From positions 513,846 through 577,845 of the forward strand of contig NW_019775658.1 in assembly GCF_001039355.2 (NCBI RefSeq): a DNA stretch of 64,000 bases, read 5' to 3'. This DNA comes from Lingula anatina. Its lineage: Eukaryota; Brachiopoda; Lingulata; Lingulida; Lingulidae. How positions within the stretch are numbered: the first letter of the stretch is position 1; each line of letters starts with the position of its first letter. Both the position numbers and the translations under genes were made by a program. A model generated the notes under the pieces. The model was not told where the DNA came from and did not search any database. It saw nothing but the letters and a program-made list of their open reading frames with translations. Positions 47,945 through 59,900 of this stretch are shown here, one piece after another.

Positions 47945-50138
47945 TGCTGTTGCTATTTATTATATACAACATCTTGTAGTGAAATTTATTTCAAAAACCG
48001 AAATAAGGGACGGACTCACTATTCTTCGGGGACCAGACGAGAAAAGAAATTCTCAAATGCAAACACTTATTTTATTAACTATTTTTCAGTCTATTTAATC
48101 AAATTAATTTGACGACGCAAATAACGCAAATAATCCGCGGACGACATTCCCAAAATACTTTCCTCATTAACAGCCATATACTATTTTTTTAACGTGCTAC
48201 AATGGCGCAATTGGAGGCTCGTCCTCTCATCTCTTCTTAATAGTTTATCGTTTGATTTCAAATTTGATGATTCAAAACCCTATCTACTGATAACTTGATT
48301 AATGTTAATAAAAAATAATATATAATTACTTATATTATCTTTGCTGGGTTAAATGCGATTAACATTTAATCATTATCTTTTACTCTCTCTTTTCATCTAT
48401 TATTCCATGAAGTTAATAAGACGTTTGGAAGGTCCCTCAAGTCCATTTCTCTCTTTTTTTCACTGATAAGAATCATCCTAGGAAGAAATCATTTAAGAAT
48501 AGTCGAGGAACTGGAGTGAGGTTCAAGGACTGGATAAAATAGAGCAATGCGTATGTGTAAATAGTCTTTAAGCGGCAGGTATTGGTGCGCTCTTACACAA
48601 ATACTTTTACAGAAAAACATTGAAATAAGTTTAGAATTTTACCCGATGTGAAACAGGGATTGTATGATCATCTAGATAACATCTGAGTCTCCTACTCTGT
48701 GCTTCTGTACAAAGAGGCCACTCTTCTGTATGACATAATGATCTGTCGCTGGTGAGAAATAGGAGGTAAACCGACATCTTGATTTGGCAACCCGCACCCA
48801 TTGTCTACCATTAAGCAGTGACTTACATTTTAAATTTTAAGCTACAAAAACTTGAATTTCGTACGCACAATTGACAAAAGTAAAAACCAGCATTAAAGAG
48901 ACACGATAGACGTGAGGAAAAGGCCAGGTCATGGAACAGTTGCTATTATACAATCCAAATGGTTCAACTCCAGCTGACCCGTTCGATATGCCCAAATTAC
49001 TTCTCCATGAGCAGATATTGAAAACGCCAAGGACAATCGCATTGATTGTAACCCCGCTTTAATGGTTTTCCGCACGATTCCCCACACTATTTAATTGATG
49101 TGCCCGTAATCCAACATGGCTCCCAACAATTGGCCTTTTCATATTCCTATGCCTGTGCGACGAATGACGAATGACGCCCTGCTTAAATAAATGTGTCCCG
49201 TCTAGAGGATAGGTCTTTTGACAATGTCTTACTGTAAAAGTTTGCCTCAGCAGCACGAGTGTGTTCACCTAGTTTAACAGGAACAATAGATAAGAGAGAA
49301 AAAAATCGAGAGAGCGCTTCTTTTCCCATGCTTAGTAACTTTCTTTTGCAAACATTTAATATGGAGCCCATTCCTCGGCTGTGCCAACACACTCAATGTA
49401 CATACACAAACAGAGAGAGAGAGAGAGAGAGAGAAGAGGGGACGAGGGAGGGAGAGAGGGTTTGAAGGAGAGAGACTGATATGAGAATTACTTTACCGCT
49501 GCATGTTAAAATCGAATTCATTTCTTTCTATTATCGTTTAACAGATATTTTGATATCTATCTGGTTTCTCAATCAATGAAGACCTTTAAAAAATAAAGTA
49601 TAAGCATCAGTACACAGTACATTTATTGTGCACTTATACCCAACATTTATAGTAACCATGTCCACCACTTTATGTAAATGATAACAATTAGCGTTCAGAT
49701 TACACCTGTAGACCTCTTTATGTTAGACATACAATGCGTTTAAAAAGTGTAAAACAATACATGCAGAGATAATAATAACTATTAAAGGAAGTAAATATTT
49801 TGTGCAATCCTCACCCTGTCATGTAACAATATATATAAGTAAGTGAAAAGAAAATCGTTTTAAATGACACTTAAGTTATGTTTATCCTATGAGGCAGCGA
49901 AAATCCTAAATCACACCACTGTGAATGCATCTGTGTGTTTTGTACGATTTGGACATTTGACACGATAATCATTTCATCATATTAAAAACTTCTGGCAAAG
50001 AGCAAACAGAGATTTACAGCTTTGGCACCTCAATTTGTCTTCAACCCCATATGTCGCGGTTGTAATAATAATCAATAAAAATCCAGAAATACATGATATG
50101 TAACGCAACTGGTCTTTTGTCCTTTGCTTTTAAGTTAA
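47945..50138. other. Unassigned spacer
   Basis: No gene is seen. A GA microsatellite lies at about 49411-49435. Confidence 0.5.
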
Positions 50139-50680
50139 AACATTAACTACTGTAGGACCAGGCGCCTCACGCTTAAAGTAAGCGAGACTGAAACAGAGTA
50201 TTGGAACATTAAACTTCATTACATTGCCAAAATGAGAATAAGTGACCATGAGCTGGCGATAGAGAAAGGCAGGCACATGAAAATCCCTCTGGAAGAAAGA
50301 ACCTGTACACATTGTAAAACAGAAATAGAGGACGAGAAACATTTCTTCAGCACTTGCAGCAAGTACCAAAAAGGGCGACAAATTAAAGCATGCTCAATTC
50401 CCTCCCAAATACTGAGAGACAAAATTATGAATTAGCAGGCAGTGATCAGAAACCATTTATCCTCCTCATCCCTCAAGATCATAAATCACTTAATGTAATA
50501 TCACAGTATTAGCAGCACAATGAATAAGCACTCAACACATTTATTAACATTTAGCTTTGACAGATATTTTATTCTTTATTTTATCCTTTATTTATATTTT
50601 TTATGTAAGCACAATAGAAAAGTGTAAGTAGTAGTTTAGAAAGCGAACAATGTTAAATTGTAACACTTAAAGCTGAATAA

Positions 50681-50722
<42 letters not shown>
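50139..50722 (+). mobile_element. 5'-truncated non-LTR retrotransposon (LINE) 3' end
   Basis: The open frame 50139-50437 includes MRISDHELAIEKGRHMKIP, then EERTCTHCK, IEDEKHFFSTCSKY. This is the conserved C-terminal zinc-knuckle-like region that follows reverse transcriptase in many non-LTR elements of aquatic invertebrates. It ends at TAG (50435-50437). A UTR-like stretch of about 250 bases follows, then AATAAATT and an ATT/TTA repeat tail to about 50722, a common LINE 3' end. Upstream the frame is closed by TAA at 50136, with no reverse transcriptase domain, so the copy is dead. Confidence 0.7.
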
Positions 50723-50724
<2 letters not shown>

Positions 50725-51035
50725 AAGCGTACATCACATCGTAGACTTTCTATTTAGTCCAAACAGCTGCGTGAGGGAAGTCACAAGAATGGCAGCAGGT
50801 GCCGTGTGGTCTTACAAAACAAACGCATCAACTCCTCGTGCCAACCTTGATAATGTTGAATGATCAATGATCACGAACGAACCCTCACACTTGACTTGAT
50901 GTCGCTTGTCTTAAAACTGTAGAGTCACAATGACATGGCATTCCTGATATGAAGAATGAATCTGATATGATTTACCTCACCCCTGCAGAGTCACATCACT
51001 AAATGCATACTATAACATTCTATTTCGCTGGAGGA

Positions 51036-51066
<31 letters not shown>

Positions 51067-52563
51067 AATGTGACAAAATATCTTTGCCACTGACCCTAAA
51101 TTGGGCAAAGTTCAGTATAGTAGTTTATAGCAAGCAAAATACTAGTTGATTCATCTAAATTTGAAAAGCCATGATACAGATGCTTGAAAATATTTGGTTT
51201 GATACTTTTTACACTTACTGTATATAATCCAAACTTATTATTTAAATAGACAACAAATATACCAAGAGCAATCCATCCCACCGCAGTTTCAAATATATAA
51301 CAAACTATATGTAATCAAATCTATATTCGATAATGAAAATATATTAGTCTCTATGTCCTTTGTTTGGTCAGCATTTGAAATATACGAGAACATGTAAAAG
51401 CACTGTGACCAGTGCAAAACTGTTAACATTTTATTATGAGGACACCTTGAAGCGAAGTTTGAACTCAACAAATTACATCGCATATACAGCTATTATAGGT
51501 TACATGTATGTTGTTTGCACGTTCACACACACAAACACACACACACACACACACACACATGTGCACGTTCACGGCACTGGGTAAAAACAATGGGACATGG
51601 GCATCAATGTTTCAACATGGGGCCGATCTTGTGAGAACGCTTTCCGTTGAAAATACAGTGTATGCTTCGTATATGGCCTTATATTAATACATTTTGGAAA
51701 ATGTAACATCAAACACATATAAAAATTATCAGGGAAGAGGCACTTAACTTCACACAATTGGAAAAGCACCCTGAATCGGTGGTTAAGCAGCGATGATATG
51801 AAATCGTCTCGCGTGCGTTTCACGCCAAAAAGTGGGTACCGGATACAGCTAATTTAATTAGCCTCATTTAATATTCATGTGACCGGGTCATTACGTCATC
51901 AATGGATATTTCCACTATGTACGCTGGGTCCCTGGGCCGAATCTGAATTTGAAAAAGGAAACTGCACGCTAGCTGTGGTTTTGCTGTCGTGCGTTCCTTA
52001 AGAAATAAAAACAGAATTGGGTCATAGCATCTGTTATTACACCCTCAGATGACAGGATTTCCTTACACTTTGTTGTATTATGAAAAGCAGATTGTATTTC
52101 AGGTATTTAAATCCCAAAATTGAACGATTTGTATAGTTCATGTGCATGGGAGATCATACTTTGTATTGAAGTCTAAAACGGAAATGATGATAACACACAA
52201 TAACCCATTTTCTTCACCCATCAAAGAACATTTTTTGTATTTCTCTAGTGACATGACATGACCAAAAACATGACAATACTATTCTGAGAGCTTCTTTTTT
52301 ATAATGCACAGCTGCAAAGATTGGTATGTCTGTGTCCCAGATTTAAGCGCTGTTTGAGTGTCATTTTCGGCTAAGGATTAATAAGTTTAAAATATTCAGC
52401 AATGTTTGGGAATACATAATTGTTTGTTATAATGAGACAAATCCATCCCCTTTCACATGAAAGCACCCGCATGGTAATCCAACACATAGAAATATTTTGA
52501 CAGAATTTTAAAGATGATAGCCCATTGTTGTTACCGAGTACCGTAGACGTGCACATATACAGC

Positions 52564-52610
<47 letters not shown>

Positions 52611-55039
52611 ACACACAAACACACACACACAGAGAGACTGAAGCTTAAAATGTCTCTTGAAAAAAATTACAATGAGTATAGCAAATAAAAGCGATCTGCT
52701 ATGAATAAAGCATTGTGTGGGGTAAATAATGAACGCAATTTATCAAAGTGGTGAAAAAGCATGATGGGAATTATTAGTGCTTAATGTTTTTATTTGACTG
52801 TTTCCATTATCCTCTCTCTTATGTAATAAAACCCTCTGATCTAAACGATATAGACGAGAAAGCATTCCGTTTCTTTTTCTTTTTGCCATCTGCATCTAAT
52901 TCGATAGCCTACTCATTCGGAGCACGAACAACGGTATTAAACAGATGTAATTTAATTCTAATTCGGATCAGGAACATAAGCAGGCTACGTAATGCTTTTC
53001 GTGTCATGGCATTTACGCCTATTTATTGTCTCATACACGTTATATAAAATTGATCTTTTATTCAAAGCGATTTCATATTTAACCACCTGCAGCAACTTTG
53101 TTGCTTATTTGTAATAAATATATATTTGTAGAAAACGTGCCAGTTAATATTGGCTCGTCTCAAATTATAATTAAAAGTACCAAACGCCATTGTTTGAAAT
53201 ATTTAAATACACCATATTATTAGAAGCGTATAATATTCCGCCGAAAACACCGTATGGTTGACCCCGTTAACAATATTTTATTGCTTTAGTACTAGGATTG
53301 GCTTTTAGCTGAAGAAAAAATAAGGGTGTTTCAATATAAACGTGGTCCATTAAGAGGTTTATATCTATGCTTATTTAACTTTATTTTATTTTATTTTATT
53401 TTATTTTATTTTATTTTATTTTATTTTACTTTATTTTATTTTATTTTATTTCGGGGTTGATAAAAAAATTAACTCATGCAAAGAAGAGACTGCAAATCAA
53501 GGAAAAAAGGCAAATGCGTTGAAACCTGTACAGCTGAGATACCACATTATGATTGTTTTCAACAACTTTCCCCTTAAGTTTCAATTTGGTTTAAGAGATT
53601 GAAGGACACAGGAACATTGATGAAGTCCACTAAGAAACAAGTGGTCGAAAGTTGACTGCAAGATCACCGGAGAATGTGGACTCAGTGCAAGATTTTGTTG
53701 GTAGGAGTCCAAGTATGCTATCAGCGTCGAGATGTACATTTAGTGAATGTCCCTTACAGTTAAAATTCTAACAAATAAAATCCATCATTTCACCTTTTCA
53801 CCTTTAAATTTTTATTGTCTTTTATTTCTGGTTCACAAGTTATAATTGGGTACCCGAGTCACGTGTATACTGAAACAGCCTTTAAAACTAACGACGACTT
53901 TTCGACTCTTTGACATTTACCCTAGATTAGTTCTTTTTTCTTTGTGCTGCTTACAACAGAGACGAAGTGGATTTCCCGTCAAGTGTACTCCTCTGTTAAT
54001 AAGGACGTTAGTGAAATACACAACCCAGTATTATGCAGTCATTTACAATGAAAAGTAAGGAATCGTGAAAAAACAAATTAGTATAAAAACCCCTTAGCCG
54101 ATATAAATCCACAAAAAAAATATACAATTAAAAAGGATGATGACAGGTGCTTCACCAACTCGCGACTGATTGAGAACGAAATTTGACCCACTGTCACAAT
54201 TCGCCCTCAAAACGGTCGCTTGACCGGTGTAACAAGGGATTTACATATCAAAGCATAACTCGAATGTATGGTTCATCTCATTAACAGTCATGTATTACAT
54301 AAGTCCACTGCGTGACTTTATCCAAAAATATTCCCCTTGTTACTTTATTCTCCTGTTGCAAAATAACTCTTTGTGAAAGGGTGAAGCTGTTGCCATAAAC
54401 CTATCCCCAAATAAACTCGGCTCAGTGGTTTTAATGACAAATATAAAGTTTGTTCTCTTCTTCAAAAGAGTCAAATATTATGCATAATGCGCAGACGCCC
54501 TCTCCATAACTGTCTTCGTTCAATGTCGCTGAGTTATATTCTTTATAATATAATATCAAGGTTGTCATTTAAAAATACACAGAGATACGGTTGAAAACCC
54601 TTTGTTCAAACTTTGTTATAAAGACAGACGAAACGAACTCATTCTGTACCATGCTAGACGGCCGTTAGTTTCAAACGGATCCAAGTTACATTTTTCAAAT
54701 AAGTACTTATTTGGCCATTCCATTATACAGTTGTAGTATTGTACGCTCTCTAAGTGTTTACACACACGCCACCAGTCCAGGCTGGCCCTGGATATACTGT
54801 TTACTATGCCCCGGGGGCGTGGTCCTCACGAAAACCCAGATTTCTGGCCTTGATTTAGTGTATAGGTTACTACCCAGTATATCTATTATAGCTTGAATGA
54901 AAAGGGCACTGCGCGTATGGTTAATGTTTCCTGCGCGGTGCAAACCTAAATAAACAAACAATAGGCATACTTTCTGAGATGAAAAACATGCATGGTTTAA
55001 TTGCATCACTGCATGTGAGTGCCATTCCTATTCGCCTAG
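50723..55039. other. Unassigned spacer with microsatellites
   Basis: Contents are a poly-T run (about 51041-51066), CA tracts (about 51525-51560 and 52568-52632) and a TTTTA/ATTTT tract (about 53383-53451). No gene was recognised. Confidence 0.55.
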
Positions 55040-55048
55040 TATAAAAGG
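55040..55048 (+). promoter_or_regulatory. TATA box of collagen gene 2
   Basis: TATAAAAGG lies about 80 bases before a GTAAGT donor (55123) that closes a short non-coding exon, mirroring gene 1. A second TATAAAAAG at about 55735, inside intron 1, could be an alternative start but has no other support. Confidence 0.7.
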
Positions 55049-55069
55049 CGGGAACAGTAAGAATAAACG

Positions 55070-55122
55070 AGACAGACAGAATTTGCTTTTCCTAAAGGAA
55101 CAACTTTCTCCACTTGGAAAAG
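55070..55122 (+). other. Collagen gene 2 non-coding exon 1 (5' UTR)
   Basis: The 3' end is set by GTAAGT at 55123. The 5' end is estimated from TATA spacing. It is joined to the acceptor TTCACAG at 56904, seven bases before the ATG, the same spacing as in gene 1. Confidence 0.6.
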
Positions 55123-55135
55123 GTAAGTCACACTT

Positions 55136-55209
55136 AAGGTCGGAGATTTTGGAATATTGCACAGTAAGGAAGAAGGTCAGAGATTTTGGAATAATGCACA
55201 GTAAGGAAG
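55136..55209. repeat. 37-base tandem duplication in intron 1 of collagen gene 2
   Basis: Copies at 55136-55172 and 55173-55209 are directly adjacent and differ at two positions only. Confidence 0.95.
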
Positions 55210-56911
55210 ACTCTTTTATATTTACAACGATGTACCAGAAAGAAATATTTCTTGAGACGAACAATGAATAAGTTTTGTAAATGTTCTCTCATTTGTTTCC
55301 ATTACATTTACTCATTATAATATAGCCGCTTGGTTGAAGATTTCAAAAACAAGTTTAATATTTTTGAGTGCCGAAAACTCGATCTGGTTTTATACCAAAA
55401 TTTCAGTGTTTATAAAGAGATGAAGTTTTTGTTCAATATTACTTTCAGTGCTTTTAAAGGGAATGGATATTCATTGATCAAGTAATCTTATTTTAACAAT
55501 TAGTTTCGATTCAACATTAAATACCACTTAAAAACGCGTTGAAGTAATTTGACAGTTTTTGTAATCCAATTAACAAAGCCGACAAACTTTTAATTTTCTA
55601 TACTTATACCCATTACCATCATACAAAAAAATTCAGAACTGCGGTTTTTTACCGTTTTAAGCATACGAAAGCAGAAACAAGCAAGGTATGCTTGATACAT
55701 GTATACTGTGCGCTAATTCAAATTCTCCTGGTGCTATAAAAAGAGAGAACGGAGGAAATGAATATGACAGGCAAAATTCGCCTTCCACAATGGCTTGTGT
55801 TTCTTGAAGAGATCACAAAGTTTTACGTGCATAGTGGGATGTTGCGCATCTTTACCATTTTCATTCTCTGCGTAGGGATTTGGACATTTACCAGCATGAA
55901 AACCAGCGTTGCCAAAACGCCTTTGTGGGATCAAAAGATTTTGAGAGTGCATCCTTAACTTTTATTATTATTATTATTGCCCGTTTTATTCAGTTTATGA
56001 TTAAATTGTTAATTTAAACGGGGATCAAAGGTTTTTTATATACGACCTTCAATGATTGCTATCATTACAATTCATTTTCATTTGTATTTTAATCATGTTT
56101 TTATTCATTCATTTGTTGATATTTGTAAATCACAAATGGCTTATGAGAGGCACCTTTTTTTCTTTGGCTTTCGCAACAACAGCGTAAGAAAAACGCATTC
56201 TGGGAACAATAAGTGATACGGTGCTTCAAACCTCACCTGTCGCATTGGCCGTGCTTCCCCGTTCTTAGCATGTTATCAGGCAGTGTAGCCTGACTAATTA
56301 ACTCTTACTGTAACAAAAAATAGCACGGCATTTAACTCTCTTTTGTTTGCCGAAGGTTGTTCAGTTTGTCGCGCCTGCTTTGGCATTTATGGTAATGTTA
56401 AGTAGCATGCAAAGCTCCAATACACGCAATTGGTCAAGGTCTAATGGACATTAGTCAGTGCTACTCATTCATTTGGAAATCACCGTTAATGAAATAAGTC
56501 TCGAAAAAGTAAGGCGGGGTTTGACCTTCATATTCATTTTGCGTGTTGAATACTCCTTAAAAATAATTTGAACTTCGCATGATAGTACTTAATCTATCTT
56601 AGATTTTGTTGTTCGCCGGTCCACGTGTTTGGTTGATGAGATAGGCTTTGAGGCGGTGTTTATGTGTAATAATGTTTTTTTTTCCTTTAACATCTTCTTC
56701 AATTTTCATTATCATTGCTACTGGTTTATTTCCTTAATTGTTCCTATTTAAAGTGGCTTTAACATTATTTAAGACGGCATGTTCGTATTACATGTAGAGA
56801 ATTTATAACATGCTTTTGTAATATTTTTTTTAAAAGAAAAAGCATTGGAGTGGACAGAAACATATCTATAGTAATTGCACTTTCTATCCATTGCATGTTC
56901 ACAGCCAAAAA

Positions 56912-59900
56912 ATGTGGACCCGTTTGGCACTCCTCGCTGCCGTCGTCGTAGTGGCCGTGAATGCCAGTGAGTACATGTTATGTCGTTGTATTACTTTTGA
57001 TTGATTTGGGTTACTTAAATGATACAATCAGTGGGCGACAAAATAATACGCACATACTGACAGTGAATTTGCTGGTAGTTAATGCGAGTAAAATTGTAAT
57101 ATATGTTAATATATGAGTAAGATAAAATAATAATGCCACATTGCATAATAATAGACCAAATTGCCTATCGTAGCTAGAATGTATAGCGTTTTAGTTGTCG
57201 CTGCGCTTTATTTTATTTATTTATTTTTTTTTTTTTTTTTCATTTCACATTGTCATTCATATATTGTAATTCTTATATCAAATGAGCATTGTAACAGGAT
57301 ATGCAGTTTATCTTAAAATATTTTCTTTTTTTTTCAGCTGCATTCTTTGGCGGTAAGACCACGTGGACATCATATAATAAGAATGCGTATCTTACATAGC
57401 CTTGGCAACATTTACATAGTGACTTAACACTTTTCGAAATGAATAACCAGTCGTACATTTCGCCTGTCTCTATCCCAAATTATGCTTCTCTTCTAAATTT
57501 CAATTTTAGGATTTACCTAGAATTTTACATGGAAACTGACCCATGAGTTATTTAATTTGATGTCATATCCATTTCTGACTGCGTCGAATTCTTAACTGAC
57601 TGGTCGTTTAAGTTCGATTACGAAAATAGATGAATGTTAGATGGTGTAACCATTTCTAAGCAGATTCAAGAATCGATTCAAAGAACTTATAAAATTGTCT
57701 TAATAGCTAAATATTTAGATTCCAAATTTCTTTATGACAACACACGTACTTTGTTGAACTTTAAATTCATTTATAGATGACATTGAACATTAATTATCTT
57801 AACGCAAAACCATTGCTGGTCAGTTTCTCAAAGAATCATTCTTTTTGTGCCTGTGTTCCAGACCCATGCACACCAAACCCATGTCTGTACGGCGGACGCT
57901 GCACTACAACCGGAAGAGACAGCATGTCCTGCGCATGTCGCAGAGGGCTCACTGGAATAATCTGTCACTTGGGTAAGTTAGGGCGTTGAAATTATGTTCA
58001 ATAAGTTTCAGAAGATAAGAGAATCTATATCGGTAGCACTACGCTCAGCAACATCGTCGTCGATGTGGTGCCTATCGTTATTATTAACTGGGTTGAAATC
58101 TTGATCCTTTTCTGAATTAGACTTCTTTTTCAGTGATGTTTTCTTTTTCAAAGAAATACATAAAAGACTTCACAGTTATGATACCAAACAAAAAATATTA
58201 TTTTAAAAAAGCTTAGGAAAATTTTTTTTAAATCGAAATTGTTAACAATTGTTACGCAGAGTCGATATGTTGAATGAGAGGGTTTGATAGTACAGACAAT
58301 ACCATTTCTTTTTCAATTCACCAGATGCTGCTACTGGCGCCCCAGCCTTGTTTGACCTTGCTAACGCTGGTCCAGTTGGCCCAACAGGTGCCACCGGTGC
58401 TCAGGGTCCAGCCGGACGTCCAGGTGTTGGTGCTCCAGGTCTCGATGGTGCCCCAGGTGCCGCAGGCGCTCCAGGTAAATTACGACCAAAGTTAAATCTT
58501 CATGAAATAACGACGGGGAATATGTTCCCATCATGCTACTGTTGATTTCGTACTCATTGAATTTTAGCTCAAACAGCATTTAAGGCCAGAATATTACACC
58601 GGAACATTACACGCCAGGGTTCATTACATGCCATGTTTCGGCAGTTTTTGAATGTTTTTTTCAGGTGCTTCTGGTGACGCAGGTGCTGATGGTGCCCCAG
58701 GTGCCGCTGGTGCTGATGGTCTGCCAGGTGCCCCAGGTCTCGATGGTGCTGACGGTAAGTTGGCATATTTTATATTTTTTGCTATATTACTGACATATTA
58801 AACCGATATTACGCGTGCATGAGAAATCATGATCGAACAGTGAATTATTTGTCTATTCATTTATTTATAAATATCGATTTTAATTTACTAATTTATTTCA
58901 ATCTTTAATTAAAATTCTTCAAAGTCCAGCTCTTAACCATTATTGTTTTCTTTTGTTCTATCAGGTATCCCAGGATTTGGTGCCCCAGGCCCCAAGGGTG
59001 ACCGTGGTTTCACCGGTGCTCCAGGTGCCCCAGGTTTCGATGGTGCCCCAGGTGCTCCAGGTCTTGATGGTGCCCCAGGCCCACAAGGTCCAGCAGGTGC
59101 CAGAGGTGCTAACGGTCGTCCAAGCGGTGTTAATGGCGCTCGCGGTGCCACAGGTGCTCCAGGTCGCGATGGTCTCGATGGTGCTCCAGGTGCCCCAGGT
59201 GCCAAGGGTGACCGTGGATTCCCAGGTGCCACTGGTGCTGCTGGACGTCCAGGAGCCGCTGGTGCTCCAGGACCAGCCGGTCCAGCCGGTGCTCCAGGCA
59301 AGGATGGTCTCAACGGTGCCCCAGGTCGCGATGGCCTTTCCTTCGGTGCTGGACCAAAGGGTGACCGTGGTTTCACTGGCGCCACTGGTGCTGCTGGTGC
59401 CCCAGGCAAAGATGGCTTCCCAGGACGTCCAGGCGCTGATGGTCTGCCAGGTGGCCCAGGCAAGGACGGTCTTAACGGTGCTCCAGGCCGCAACGGTCTC
59501 GATGGCCTTAATGGTGCCCCAGGCGCTAAGGGTGATCGTGGTTTCACCGGTGCCACTGGTTTCACTGGTGCCCCAGGTGCCAAGGGTAAGGATGGTCTCA
59601 ACGGTGCCCCAGGTTTCGATGGTGTCCCAGGTGCTGCAGGTCGCCCAGGTCTTGGTGGTCCAGTCGGTGCTCCTGGCCGTGATGGCAAGAACGGCGCTAA
59701 TGGTGCTAGAGGTCTTGATGGCGCTAACGGTGCTAGAGGTGCTCGTGGTCCAGCTGGTCCAGTTGGCCCAGTCGGTGCCCCAGGACGCAACGGTGCTCCA
59801 GGCAAGGACGGATTCAACGGCGCTAACGGTGCCGTTGGTGCTGTAGGCCCACAAGGCGCAACTGGTGCCAGAGGCGCAACTGGTGCCCCAGGTAAAGCCG

